A model generated the notes under the pieces. It was not told the origin of the DNA. It ran no database searches and saw nothing but the letters and a program-made list of their open reading frames with translations. From Streptomyces sp. NBC_01446 (lineage in GTDB: Bacteria > Actinomycetota > Actinomycetes > Streptomycetales > Streptomycetaceae), in the NCBI RefSeq assembly GCF_026340095.1, contig NZ_JAPEPO010000001.1, forward strand, positions 4,607,501 to 4,671,500: DNA of 64,000 nucleotides, given 5' to 3'. Position numbers and translations under genes: made by a program. Below, one piece after another: positions 51,602-60,448 of the stretch (position 1 is its first letter; each line of letters opens with the position of its first letter).

Positions 51602-52504
51602 ATGACTGAGTCGCACCCCAGGATCAGCAAGGCTGTCATCCCCGCCGCGGGCCTCGGCACCCGGTTCCTGCCGGCCACCAAGGCAACGCCCAAGGAGATG
51701 CTGCCGGTCGTCGACAAGCCGGCGATCCAGTACGTCGTCGAGGAAGCCGTGTCCGCCGGCCTCGACGACGTACTCATGATCACAGGCCGCAACAAGCGGC
51801 CCCTGGAGGACCACTTCGACCGCAACTACGAGCTCGAGTCGGCTCTCCAGAAGAAGGGCGACGCCGGCCGCCTCGCCAAGGTCCAGGAGTCCAGCGACCT
51901 CGCGACCATGCACTATGTCCGCCAGGGCGACCCCAGGGGCCTCGGTCACGCCGTCCTGTGCGCGGCTCCCCACGTCGGCCAGGAGCCCTTCGCGGTCCTC
52001 CTCGGCGACGACCTGATCGACCCGCGCGACCCCCTGCTCGCCCGCATGGTCGACGTCCAGGAGCAGCGCGGCGGCAGCGTCATCGCCCTCATGGAGGTCG
52101 AGCCCTCGCAGATCCACCTCTACGGCTGCGCCGCCGTCGAGGCGACCGAGGACGGCGACGTCGTCAAGATCACCGGCCTCGTCGAGAAGCCCGACCCCGC
52201 GGACGCCCCGTCGAACTACGCGATCATCGGCCGCTACGTCCTCGACCCCGCGATCTTCGAGATACTCCGCCGGACCGAGCCGGGCCGCGGCGGCGAGATC
52301 CAGCTCACCGACGCCCTCCAGCAGCTCGCCGACGACGAGAAGGCCGGCGGGCCCGTCCACGGCGTCGTCTTCAAGGGCCGCCGGTATGACACCGGAGACC
52401 GTGGCGACTATCTGCGTGCCATTGTCAGACTCGCGTGCGAACGTGAGGACCTGGGCCCGGACTTCCGCGCCTGGCTTCGCAGTTACGTCACCGAGGAGAT
52501 GTAG
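51602..52504 (+). CDS. galU: UTP-glucose-1-phosphate uridylyltransferase
   Basis: 300 aa from ATG 51602 (ATG 51590 is also in frame). G-L-G-T-R-F-L-P-A-T-K-A-T-P-K-E-M-L-P is the nucleotide loop. D-K-P-A-I-Q-Y-V-V-E-E-A, G-R-N-K-R-P-L-E-D-H-F-D and L-L-G-D-D-L-I follow, with V-E-K-P near 190. It makes UDP-glucose for glycogen, trehalose and wall polymers. It is followed after four bases by glp/moeA and so likely heads the operon that runs to the GNAT gene. Confidence 0.96.
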   Translation: MTESHPRISKAVIPAAGLGTRFLPATKATPKEMLPVVDKPAIQYVVEEAVSAGLDDVLMITGRNKRPLEDHFDRNYELESALQKKGDAGRLAKVQESSDLATMHYVRQGDPRGLGHAVLCAAPHVGQEPFAVLLGDDLIDPRDPLLARMVDVQEQRGGSVIALMEVEPSQIHLYGCAAVEATEDGDVVKITGLVEKPDPADAPSNYAIIGRYVLDPAIFEILRRTEPGRGGEIQLTDALQQLADDEKAGGPVHGVVFKGRRYDTGDRGDYLRAIVRLACEREDLGPDFRAWLRSYVTEEM

Positions 52505-52508
52505 CACC

Positions 52509-53858
52509 TTGAGCAGCACGACCACGCACGTCACCGGTCAGCAGCACGTCTGGTCGGTGGCGGAGCACCTGGAGGACATCCTCGCCACGGTCCGCCCGCT
52601 GGAGCCCATCGAGCTCCAGCTCCTCGACGCACAGGGCTGCGTCCTCGTCGAGGACATCTCGGTGCCGCTCTCGCTGCCCCCCTTCGACAACAGCTCGATG
52701 GACGGGTACGCGGTCAGGGCCGCCGACGTGGCGGGCGCGAGCGAGGACTTCCCCGCGGTGCTCACGGTCGTGGGGGACGTCGCCGCGGGCCAGGCCCGGC
52801 TGCTCCGCGTCGGGCCCGGCCAGGCCGCCCGCATCATGACCGGCGCCCCGCTCCCGCCCGGCGCCGAGGCCGTCGTCCCCGTCGAGTGGACCGACGGCGG
52901 CCTGGGCGAGGGCCCGGTCTCCGGGATGCGCGCCCACAGCGCCGCCCCCGAGGGCGCCTCCGGCGAGGTCCGTGTGCACCGCCCCGCCGAGGCACGCGCG
53001 CACGTGCGCGCCAAGGGCAGCGACGTGAAGGCGGGCGACCGCGCCCTGGAGGCCGGCACGGTCCTCGGACCGCCCCAGATCGCCCTCCTCGCCGCGATCG
53101 GCCGCGGCAGCGTACGCGTGCGCCCGCGCCCGCGCGTCGTCGTCATGTCCACCGGCAGCGAACTCGTCCAGCCGGGCGAGGAGTTGGCCGCGGGCCAGAT
53201 CTACGACTCCAACAGCTTCGCCCTCACCGCCGCCGCCCGCGACGCCGGAGCGATCGCGTACCGCGTCGGCGCGGTCGCCGACGACGCGGAGACACTGCGC
53301 TCCACCATCGAGGACCAGCTGATCCGCGCCGACCTCATCGTCACCACGGGCGGAGTCAGCGTCGGCGCGTACGACGTCGTGAAGGAGGCGCTGACCTCCG
53401 TCGGCGACTCCGAGGACGAGACCGGCATCGGAGCCGGCAGCGGCGTCGAGTTCCGCAAGCTCGCCATGCAGCCGGGCAAGCCCCAGGGCTTCGGCACCAT
53501 CGGCCCCGAGCACACCCCGCTCCTCGCCCTGCCGGGCAACCCCGTCTCCTCGTACGTCTCCTTCGAGCTGTTCGTACGCCCCGCGGTGCGTACTCTCATG
53601 GGCCTGCCCGCCGCGGACGTGCACCGGCCGTCGGCCCGCGCGGTCCTGAAGTCGGCCAAGGCACTCAGCTCGCCCGCGGGACGACGTCAGTTCCTGCGCG
53701 GGACGTACGACGCCGAGGCCGGGACCGTCACCCCCGTGGGGGGCTCCGGATCCCACCTCGTCGCCGCGCTCGCCCACGCGGACGCGCTGATCGTCCTGCC
53801 CGAGAAGACCACCTCGGCCGAGCCCGGCGTGGAAGTGGACGTGGTCCTCCTCGGCTGA
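52509..53858 (+). CDS. glp: Gephyrin-like molybdotransferase Glp (MoeA family)
   Basis: 449 aa from TTG at 52509 with GAGGAG ten bases upstream (inside the galU end). MoeA domains: [11 protein letters not shown] near 60, [18 protein letters not shown] near 110, and the MPT-binding domain with [26 protein letters not shown] and P-G-N-P-V-S-S-Y-V. Domain II is enlarged. The enzyme inserts molybdate into adenylated molybdopterin. In actinobacteria this paralogue, called Glp, also binds FtsZ and the membrane receptor GlpR; here glpR/sepX is five genes downstream, supporting the assignment. Confidence 0.9.
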   Translation: MSSTTTHVTGQQHVWSVAEHLEDILATVRPLEPIELQLLDAQGCVLVEDISVPLSLPPFDNSSMDGYAVRAADVAGASEDFPAVLTVVGDVAAGQARLLRVGPGQAARIMTGAPLPPGAEAVVPVEWTDGGLGEGPVSGMRAHSAAPEGASGEVRVHRPAEARAHVRAKGSDVKAGDRALEAGTVLGPPQIALLAAIGRGSVRVRPRPRVVVMSTGSELVQPGEELAAGQIYDSNSFALTAAARDAGAIAYRVGAVADDAETLRSTIEDQLIRADLIVTTGGVSVGAYDVVKEALTSVGDSEDETGIGAGSGVEFRKLAMQPGKPQGFGTIGPEHTPLLALPGNPVSSYVSFELFVRPAVRTLMGLPAADVHRPSARAVLKSAKALSSPAGRRQFLRGTYDAEAGTVTPVGGSGSHLVAALAHADALIVLPEKTTSAEPGVEVDVVLLG

Positions 53859-53943
53859 GCGCCCCGTCCGCGCGATACCGTGTCGCGCACAACAGGCCGC
53901 GCGCCGCACCGCGCGGCCCACGGACCGGGAGCGCCAGAGCACC

Positions 53944-54438
53944 ATGAGCAGTTCGCAGGACCGACTGACGCACATCGACGAGGCGGGCGCGGCCCGCATG
54001 GTCGACGTGTCCGCCAAGGACGTGACCGCGCGCACCGCCCGTGCCAGCGGCCGCGTCCTCGTATCGCCCCGCGTGGTGGAGCTGCTGCGCGGCGAGGGAG
54101 TGCCCAAGGGTGACGCCCTCGCCACGGCGCGCATCGCCGGGATCATGGGTGCCAAGCGCACCCCCGATCTCATCCCGCTCTGCCACCCGCTGTCGGTGTC
54201 CGGAGTGAAACTGGACCTGTCCGTCGCCGACGACGCGGTCGAGATCCTCGCCACGGTGAAGACCACCGACCGCACGGGCGTCGAGATGGAGGCCCTGACG
54301 GCCGTCTCGGTGGCCGCGCTCACGGTGATCGACATGGTGAAGGCCGTCGACAAGGGCGCCGTCATCACGGACGTACGCGTCGAGGAGAAGACGGGCGGCA
54401 AGTCGGGCCACTGGACCCGCCCGGAGGCCGGGGAATGA
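53944..54438 (+). CDS. moaC: Cyclic pyranopterin monophosphate synthase MoaC
   Basis: 164 aa. [41 protein letters not shown] and [24 protein letters not shown] are the full signature, including the catalytic Lys residues. Converts the GTP-derived 3',8-cyclo product of MoaA to cPMP. Its stop overlaps the mogA start (ATGA). Confidence 0.96.
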   Translation: MSSSQDRLTHIDEAGAARMVDVSAKDVTARTARASGRVLVSPRVVELLRGEGVPKGDALATARIAGIMGAKRTPDLIPLCHPLSVSGVKLDLSVADDAVEILATVKTTDRTGVEMEALTAVSVAALTVIDMVKAVDKGAVITDVRVEEKTGGKSGHWTRPEAGE

Positions 54439-54935
54439 GCCCCTACCGCGCCCTGGTCGTCACCGCCTCCAACCGCGCCGCCGCCGGGGTCTACGCCGAC
54501 ACGGGCGGCCCCCGGATCGCGAAGGGCCTCGAAGCCATGGGCTTCCAGGTCGACGGACCGCAGGTCGTGCCCGACGGGGACCCGGTGGCCGAGGCGCTGC
54601 GGGCCGGTGTCGACGCCGGGTACGACGTCATCCTCACCACCGGCGGCACCGGCATCTCGCCCACCGACCGGACCCCCGAGGCCACCCGCAGCGTGCTCGA
54701 CCACGAGGTGCCCGGCATCCCCGAGGCCATCCGCGCGTTCGGGCGCGAGAAGGTGCCCACGGCCGCACTCTCCCGGGGCCTCGCCGGCGTCGCCGGACGC
54801 ACCCTGATCGTGAACCTGCCCGGGTCGTCCGGCGGGGTCAAGGACGGCCTCGCCGTGCTCGGCACCCTGCTGACCCACGCCGTCGACCAGCTGCGCGGCG
54901 GCGACCACCCCAGACCTGACGGGGGTGCGAGCTGA
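54435..54935 (+). CDS. mogA: Molybdopterin adenylyltransferase (MogA/MoaB)
   Basis: 166 aa. [18 protein letters not shown] at the start, [18 protein letters not shown] near 70-87 (MPT-binding loop), and [12 protein letters not shown] near 130. Adenylates molybdopterin before molybdate insertion by MoeA/Glp. Translationally coupled to moaC upstream and, through a CTGA overlap, to the acetyltransferase downstream. Confidence 0.95.
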   Translation: MSPYRALVVTASNRAAAGVYADTGGPRIAKGLEAMGFQVDGPQVVPDGDPVAEALRAGVDAGYDVILTTGGTGISPTDRTPEATRSVLDHEVPGIPEAIRAFGREKVPTAALSRGLAGVAGRTLIVNLPGSSGGVKDGLAVLGTLLTHAVDQLRGGDHPRPDGGAS

Positions 54936-55603
54936 ACAGCCCATCCTGGCCGGTCGAGCTGACGGACGGTGACGTCTGTCTGCGCCCGATAAAACTGCGC
55001 GACCAACGGGCCTGGCGCGAGGTCAACCGCCGCAACCGCGACTGGCTGCGCCCCTGGGAAGCGACCATCCCGCCGCCCACGCCCAGCGGCCCCATCGCCC
55101 ACCGTCCGACCTACCGTCAGATGGTCCGCCACCTGCGCGCCGAGGCGAGCGCGGGGCGCATGCTGCCCTTCGTCATCGAGTACCAGGGGCGCCTGGTCGG
55201 GCAGTTGACGGTGGCGGGGATCACCTGGGGCTCGATGTGTTCGGGTCATGTCGGCTACTGGGTCGACGAGTCGGTGGCCGGGCGCGGCGTGATGCCGACG
55301 GCGGTGGCGCTCGCGGTCGACCACTGCTTCCGCACGGTGGGCCTGCACCGTATCGAGGTCTGTATTCGCCCGGAGAACGGGCCGAGTCGCCGGGTCGTCG
55401 AAAAACTCGGATTCCGCGAGGAAGGGCTGCGGCCCCGCTATCTCCACATCGACGGCGGGTGGCGCGACCATCTCGTCTTCGCGCTCACCGCGGAGGAGGT
55501 CCCGGAAGGCCTCCTGAGCCGCTTGCGTCGCAAGCGTGGCGGCAACACCGCTGGTCCGGGTGGTCCGAGCAGCGCGGAGCGCCCCGGCACATCGCCAAAA
55601 TGA
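54932..55603 (+). CDS. RimJ/RimL-type GNAT acetyltransferase, probable CTG start
   Basis: 223 aa when started at CTG 54932, which overlaps the mogA stop as CTGA. The first ATG (55121) would remove the conserved N-terminal region V-E-L-T-D-G-D-V-C-L-R-P-I-K-L-R-D-Q and N-R-R-N-R-D-W-L-R-P-W-E, typical of RimJ-like enzymes. No ATG, GTG or TTG occurs between the upstream in-frame stop (54917-54919) and that region. G-R-G-V-M-P-T-A-V-A-L-A-V-D is the acetyl-CoA site and E-N-G-P-S-R-R-V-V-E-K-L-G-F-R-E-E-G follows. Likely acetylates a protein N-terminus. Confidence 0.88.
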   Translation: MNSPSWPVELTDGDVCLRPIKLRDQRAWREVNRRNRDWLRPWEATIPPPTPSGPIAHRPTYRQMVRHLRAEASAGRMLPFVIEYQGRLVGQLTVAGITWGSMCSGHVGYWVDESVAGRGVMPTAVALAVDHCFRTVGLHRIEVCIRPENGPSRRVVEKLGFREEGLRPRYLHIDGGWRDHLVFALTAEEVPEGLLSRLRRKRGGNTAGPGGPSSAERPGTSPK

Positions 55604-55774
55604 AATAAGTGTTCGAAACTGATCGGGGATCGTCCGCCTCGGGCATTAAATTCGCTCGACGGATGGCGCGTTGATGCCTCAGTCGGAAAAAAAGCTCGAA
55701 ATATCAGCCAGATCGTGCGACACACCGGCTCAATTGGCGGATGCCCCCACGCAAACCCCTCTACCGTGTGAGAC

Positions 55775-57142
55775 GTGAGCAGCAGCGGCCTCATCTACGC
55801 AGTCATCGTCGGGGCCTGGGCCGCCTACTTGGTGCCGATGTGGCTCCGTAGGCAGGACGAGCTGAACGAGGCCCGTCCGACGGAACGCTTCAGCACCGCC
55901 ATCCGGCTGCTGTCCGGACGGGCGGGCATGGAGCGCCGATACGCCAAGGACCTGCAGACGCGCTCGCCCGAAGGGGAGGAGCAGCGCAGCGACCCGTCCG
56001 TCCCGGACGCGGCCACCGACTCGGTGGACGTCCGGGCCTTCGCCGCGCCCCCGGTCCGAGGGGAGCGCAGGAACGAGAACCGGGACGCCCGCCACGAGCG
56101 GCACCCCGGACCCGAACCCCGCCCCGAGCCCCGGCCCAGGACCTCGCCCGCCCGGCAGGCACCCGACCGCCAGGTCTCCGCCCGGACCCCCCACGACCAG
56201 CAGGCGCACGACCGGCCGCACCACGACCGGCCCGCCAACGACCCGCACACGAACGGCAGGTCCGCAACCGGACGCCAGGGCCCCGACCGCCAGAAGTCGG
56301 ACCGTCAGGCGTCCGACCGCCAGCCGTCCGACCGGTCCGCGGCCGAGCGACAGGCCGCTTCGGCGGACGCCGCCGCCCGTGCCCGCCGCTCCAAGGTGCT
56401 CGCGCGCAGGCGCCGTACGACCGTCATGCTCTTCCTCGCCTTCACGGCCGGAGCGGTCGTCGCCGCCGTCGGCGGGCTCGCGTTCCTCTGGGCACCCGCG
56501 GTGCCCGCCGTGCTGCTCAGCTCGTACATCTTCTATCTGCGCGCCCAGGAGCGGCGGCGCTTCGCGTACACGATGGACCGGCGCCAGGCCGAGGTCGCGG
56601 CGCAGCGGCTGCGCGAACGGCAGCCCCGCAGGCGCCAGCCCACCGCGGGCCGGTCCGCCGCGGAGGAGGCCGAAGAGGGGCCTGCGCCAGAGGTGGAGAC
56701 CGACCCCGGTCTCGAGGCGCTCGCGGCCGACCGGCGCGCGCTCGTCGAGCAGACCGACCACGCCGAGTGGGTCGACCAGCAGCGCGAGCGGCAACGCGGC
56801 CCCGGCCACGGCGACAGCTGGGACCCGGTCCCGGTGCCGCTGCCGACGTATGTGACCGCCCCGGTCGCCCCGCGCGCCACGGGCAGCGTCGACCTCGGCG
56901 CCCCCGACGCGTGGAGCTCGGCCCGCTCCAGCACGGCGGGCGCGGCGCAGCAGGAGCCGGACGGGCACACCGGCGAGGAGCCTGCGGCGGCGTCCGAGGA
57001 GAGCGACGGCGCGGACGAGATCGGGGACGAGCGCTGTGACGCCCGCCGGGCCGCCTCCGCGCGCCGCTCGCGCGAGCGCGGCCGCACCCCGCTCTTCGAC
57101 CAGTACGACGACGGCGGCCGCCCCCGCGCGGCCAACGAGTGA
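55775..57142 (+). CDS. sepX: Divisome membrane protein SepX / Glp receptor GlpR
   Basis: 455 aa from GTG 55775. The N-terminal membrane helix G-L-I-Y-A-V-I-V-G-A-W-A-A-Y-L-V-P-M-W-L is followed by R-R-Q-D-E-L-N-E-A. Next comes a long Pro/Arg/Asp/Gln-rich disordered stretch (about 80-205) with repeated D-R-Q motifs, then two helices (about 213-262), and an Arg/Glu-rich tail. This matches the actinobacterial protein known as SepX in Streptomyces, needed for proper septation, and GlpR in Corynebacterium, the membrane partner of Glp. TACCGT seven bases before the GTG suggests a leaderless transcript, separate from the operon. Confidence 0.9.
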   Translation: MSSSGLIYAVIVGAWAAYLVPMWLRRQDELNEARPTERFSTAIRLLSGRAGMERRYAKDLQTRSPEGEEQRSDPSVPDAATDSVDVRAFAAPPVRGERRNENRDARHERHPGPEPRPEPRPRTSPARQAPDRQVSARTPHDQQAHDRPHHDRPANDPHTNGRSATGRQGPDRQKSDRQASDRQPSDRSAAERQAASADAAARARRSKVLARRRRTTVMLFLAFTAGAVVAAVGGLAFLWAPAVPAVLLSSYIFYLRAQERRRFAYTMDRRQAEVAAQRLRERQPRRRQPTAGRSAAEEAEEGPAPEVETDPGLEALAADRRALVEQTDHAEWVDQQRERQRGPGHGDSWDPVPVPLPTYVTAPVAPRATGSVDLGAPDAWSSARSSTAGAAQQEPDGHTGEEPAAASEESDGADEIGDERCDARRAASARRSRERGRTPLFDQYDDGGRPRAANE

Positions 57143-57228
57143 GACCCGTCCGGGGCCACCCTGGCTGACCAGCCAGGAACGGATTTCCGAGCACCCCGAT
57201 CGGGATGCTAGAGTTTCACTCGTTGCAA

Positions 57229-57302
57229 GGGCCTGTGGCGCAGTCTGGTAGCGCACCTCGTTCGCATCGAGGGGGTCTGGGGTTCAAATCCCCACAGGTC
57301 CA
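57229..57302 (+). tRNA. tRNA-Ala (anticodon CGC)
   Basis: A 74-base cloverleaf: acceptor GGGCCTG pairs with CAGGTCC, anticodon stem CCTCG/CGAGG with loop TTCGCAT, T arm TGGGG TTCAAAT CCCCA. CCA is not encoded. It reads GCG codons, which are abundant in this genome. Confidence 0.95.
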
Positions 57303-57310
57303 CCGCAATT

Positions 57311-57344
57311 AAGAGCCCCACCGGATTCGTCCGGTGGGGCTCTT
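57311..57344 (+). terminator. Terminator of tRNA-Ala
   Basis: AAGAGCCCCACCGGA, loop TTCG, TCCGGTGGGGCTCTT: a 15-bp perfect stem with a stable tetraloop, eight bases after the tRNA. Confidence 0.93.
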
Positions 57345-57397
57345 GCCTTGCCCGCTTGCTCCCTCCCCGTGGCGCCCTTTCCGCGATGTTGGGCGCG

Positions 57398-57895
57398 TCA
57401 CAGCGCCTTGGCGAAGCAGCGGCTCAGTTCCTCGAAGCGGTAGTGGCCGAACTTGCTGCAGGCCGTGTAGCCGCTCGACGCGTAGAGAGCGATGGCCTCC
57501 GGCTGCTTGAGGCCCGTCTCCAGGACCATGCGGGAACGGCCGGCGGCGCGGGCGTCGTCCTCCAGGGCCGCGAGTATGCGCCGGGCCAGACCCAGCCCCC
57601 GGGCCTCGGGTGTGACGTACATCCTCTTCAGCTCGGCGTCGCCGTCCGAATATCCCTCGTCGTTCTGCTCCTGGGTGCGCCAGCCGCCGGTGGCGAGCGG
57701 GGTGCCCCCGTCGTCGTACGCGATCAGATAGAGGCCGCGCGGGGCGTCGAACATCGTCGGGTCGAGCGGGGTGACGTCGCCGTCGTCGCCGTAGCGCTCG
57801 GCGTATTCGAGCTGGACGCGGTCGTTCAGCTTGATCGCGTCGGGGTGTCCGAAGGAGACGCGCTGGAGGGTGGGCGCCATGGGCTGAATAGTCAT
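57398..57895 (-). CDS. GNAT family N-acetyltransferase
   Basis: 165 aa. L-K-R-M-Y-V-T-P-E-A-R-G-L-G-L-A-R-R-I-L-A-A-L-E is the acetyl-CoA binding motif A. L-E-T-G-L-K-Q-P-E-A-I-A-L-Y-A-S-S-G-Y follows. A minus-strand TTGAAA, 17 bases, CATAGA pair upstream could be its promoter, giving a short leader. Divergent from xthA, 65 bases apart. Substrate unknown. Confidence 0.9.
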   Translation of the reverse strand: MTIQPMAPTLQRVSFGHPDAIKLNDRVQLEYAERYGDDGDVTPLDPTMFDAPRGLYLIAYDDGGTPLATGGWRTQEQNDEGYSDGDAELKRMYVTPEARGLGLARRILAALEDDARAAGRSRMVLETGLKQPEAIALYASSGYTACSKFGHYRFEELSRCFAKAL

Positions 57896-57960
57896 GCTGA
57901 GTATCGTATCTCTATGCTGGCGTGCGGCTGTCCTTTCAAGTGTGCCGGTATGGTGCCCCG

Positions 57961-58764
57961 GTGCTGACTGTGACGAGTGTCAACGTGAACGGGCTGCGGG
58001 CCGCCGCCAAGAAGGGCTTCGTGGAATGGCTGGCCGGGACCTCCGCGGATGTCCTGTGCCTCCAGGAGGTGCGGGCGGAGCCCCAGCAGCTGCCCGACGA
58101 GGTGCGCGAGCCCGAGGGGTGGCACGTCGTGCACGCCCCCGCCGGCGCGAAGGGGCGGGCCGGTGTGTCGCTCTACACACGCCGTGAGCCGGAGCGCGTA
58201 CAGATCGGCTTCGGGTCCGAGGAGTTCGACGGGAGCGGGCGGTACGTGGAGGTGGACCTCCCCGGCGTCGTCGTCGCCAGCCTCTATCTGCCCTCCGGCG
58301 AGGTCGGGACCGAGCGTCAGGACGAGAAGATCCGCTTCATGGGCGAGTTCCTGGCCTATCTGAAGGGCCTGCGCGAGCGGGCCGCCGCCGAGGGCCGCGA
58401 GGTGCTCGTGTGCGGCGACTGGAACATCGCCCACCGCGAGGCGGACCTCAAGAACTGGAAGTCCAACAAGAAGAACTCCGGCTTCCTCCCCGAGGAGCGC
58501 GACTGGCTCGGACAGGTTCTCGACGAGACAGACGGTGGCTACGTCGACGTGGTGCGCTCCCTGCACCCCGACGAGGAGGGCCCGTACTCGTGGTGGTCGT
58601 ACCGGGGGCGGGCTTTCGACAATGATTCAGGATGGAGGATCGACCTCGCGGTCGCGACGCCTGGGCTCGCTCGGCGGGCGGTCAAGGGGTTCGTCGAGCG
58701 AGCTGCAAGTCACGGGGAGCGGTGGTCGGACCACGCTCCCGTGACCGTGGTGTTCGAGACGTGA
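57961..58764 (+). CDS. xthA: Exodeoxyribonuclease III
   Basis: 267 aa from GTG 57961. V-N-V-N-G-L-R-A-A, L-C-L-Q-E-V-R-A (metal Glu), C-G-D-W-N-I-A-H near 160, W-W-S-Y-R-G-R-A-F-D and S-D-H-A-P-V form the endonuclease/exonuclease/phosphatase active site. AP-endonuclease in base-excision repair. TATGGT seven bases before the start suggests a leaderless mRNA. From about 58611 codon use changes (AAT GAT TCA GGA, AGG, GCT GCA AGT), unlike the GC-biased 5' part, although the protein is intact. Confidence 0.95.
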   Translation: MLTVTSVNVNGLRAAAKKGFVEWLAGTSADVLCLQEVRAEPQQLPDEVREPEGWHVVHAPAGAKGRAGVSLYTRREPERVQIGFGSEEFDGSGRYVEVDLPGVVVASLYLPSGEVGTERQDEKIRFMGEFLAYLKGLRERAAAEGREVLVCGDWNIAHREADLKNWKSNKKNSGFLPEERDWLGQVLDETDGGYVDVVRSLHPDEEGPYSWWSYRGRAFDNDSGWRIDLAVATPGLARRAVKGFVERAASHGERWSDHAPVTVVFET

Positions 58765-58767
58765 CAG

Positions 58768-58808
58768 GTGTGAGGGGCGCGCCGAGAATCTCGGCGCGCC
58801 CCTCACAC
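58768..58808. terminator. 20-bp inverted repeat between xthA and the integrase gene
   Basis: GTGTGAGGGGCGCGCCGAGA and its exact reverse complement are separated by one base. It begins three bases after the xthA stop and ends 17 bases before the integrase stop on the other strand, so it should stop both transcripts. Confidence 0.88.
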
Positions 58809-58825
58809 TCTCAGCCCTTCACGCC

Positions 58826-60172
58826 TCAGTTGCTCAGTCGCGTACCGGGGGATCTCCCGAGCGAGAACGCCAAGCGGGAGGTATCCGGCCCGGACCGTCG
58901 GGCGCGACCTCCGCCAGGACGACCCTTGGTGACGTCGATGCGGACGCAGGTGCGGAGAAGGTCCTCTCGCGTTACTTCACCCTCTGTTCCGATCGCCTGG
59001 AGATAGCGGTCGACCGCGTACGCCTCAAGCCAGTCGGAGCGCATGCCTGCGGCGGCGGGGCAGGTTTCGCCTCGGGCGGTCGCGCGGCACATGTAGTCCC
59101 CGTACGGATAGCCCTTCCGGGCGGCGAAGTACATGCGTCCGCCACAACCCATGCAGTGCACGACTCCGACGAGCAGGGCGGTCGTACGGCTGCGGGCGTG
59201 GCGGGTGCCGTTGGAGCGTGCCTGGAGCAGGTCTTGCAGGTCACGGAACTCCTCCTCGGTGAGCAGTGGAGGGCCGATCAGGACGGGGGCGCCCTCGGGG
59301 TCGCGGACAGTCCGGCCTTGGTGTACTCGATGCCCGGCAAGAGACGGGCTGCGCAGCACTTTGGAGAGGGTGCCGGACGTCCAGCGGAACCGTTCGAAGT
59401 CCCGGCCGTGGCGACGACCGCCTGTCGGGCGCCCCTGGAGTCGCGCGTGGTGGTCGCGCGGGACGAGCACCGATGCTTCGTTGAGCTTGCGCGCGATGGC
59501 GATGAGAGACAGGCCCGCGTGGACCTCCTTCACAATCATGCTGACGAGGTCTGCAGACTGGGGATCCGGGGCCAGGCACCACCCGCTGCCGGAAGGGTGC
59601 GGTGATTTCCGGTAGCCGAAGGGAACCAGGCCGCCTCCGTACCGGCCGGCTGCTCGCAGCGCTTCGTGGCTGCTGGAGAGCCGGTCGGAAATGGTGCGGG
59701 ACTCTTGCTCAGCGGCGTACCCCAGGTCCATGCATCGCCGGATGGTGGCACCGCCTGCCTGTGGTGTCACCACGAGCGCACGGTCTTCGTCAGGAAGACC
59801 GAAGATGAATGAACGAGCATGCCTCCGGCCCCACGTGATCAACTCGGCCATGTGTGCCACGGACCGAACGGCGCGGTCCACGTGTGACCACGCGATGGCG
59901 TCGTAGTCGTCAGGGCGACGTAGCCAGGCCGACAGGGATGGCCGTTCGAAGGGGGATGCCCTACGGGCCGAGACGCCGAGGTCTGTGGCCTCGGCGACCA
60001 GCGTGAAGCCGAGCCGATCGACGCAGAGTTGGATTGTGGCGCGCTGACGGCCCGGCGACGTGGTGACGCTCGTGAGTTGGCTGAGGCGAACTGCTGCGAG
60101 GTCCCTTGGCTGTCCGGTGGCGGTCGCGGAGGGCGAAGTCGGCACGGGATGTTGAGGTCTAGTCTTGGGCAT
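58826..60172 (-). CDS. Large serine recombinase (phage/ICE-type integrase), solitary
   Basis: 448 aa from ATG 60172 with AGGAG seven bases upstream; frames extending to 61390 are shadows. Resolvase domain about 25-170 with nucleophile Ser31 in A-A-V-R-L-S, and S-P-G-R-Q. The Recombinase domain about 185-290 opens with G-G-G-L-V-P-F-G-Y-R. A zinc ribbon follows, with C-M-G-C-G-G-R-M-Y-F, then Y-M-C-R-A and E-T-C-P-A-A-A. The enzyme catalyses attP x attB integration of phages or conjugative elements. No phage or transfer gene is beside it. Codon bias is weaker than in neighbours, consistent with acquisition. Confidence 0.93.
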   Translation of the reverse strand: MPKTRPQHPVPTSPSATATGQPRDLAAVRLSQLTSVTTSPGRQRATIQLCVDRLGFTLVAEATDLGVSARRASPFERPSLSAWLRRPDDYDAIAWSHVDRAVRSVAHMAELITWGRRHARSFIFGLPDEDRALVVTPQAGGATIRRCMDLGYAAEQESRTISDRLSSSHEALRAAGRYGGGLVPFGYRKSPHPSGSGWCLAPDPQSADLVSMIVKEVHAGLSLIAIARKLNEASVLVPRDHHARLQGRPTGGRRHGRDFERFRWTSGTLSKVLRSPSLAGHRVHQGRTVRDPEGAPVLIGPPLLTEEEFRDLQDLLQARSNGTRHARSRTTALLVGVVHCMGCGGRMYFAARKGYPYGDYMCRATARGETCPAAAGMRSDWLEAYAVDRYLQAIGTEGEVTREDLLRTCVRIDVTKGRPGGGRARRSGPDTSRLAFSLGRSPGTRLSN

Positions 60173-60448
60173 GTCGACGCTCCTGGCTGGTGTCGGCCGT
60201 ACCCCGGGGCTGGTGACACAGTCGCCGGGGCTTTCGATCTCACTCTCGGAGTGGGAACGGCCTTCCGTCTGCCATTTATCGGAAAAGCGCCTCATGGGGT
60301 GAATGTTCCGACGGCGTAAGGGATGTGATGGCTCATCGACCGAAAGTCCGGTAGAGGACTGTCCGTATGTTCGAGTGGCGTGGCAGATTTCGGCGTGTGC
60401 GTGACGAGTGGTCCGAGTGGTCAACTGGCAACGTTGCGGGGGGACTTC

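Noticed and set aside
58765-60448. attL/attR direct repeats around the serine integrase
   Set aside because: I compared the xthA 3' flank with 60173-60448 by eye and found no shared core longer than chance, so no attachment site is called.
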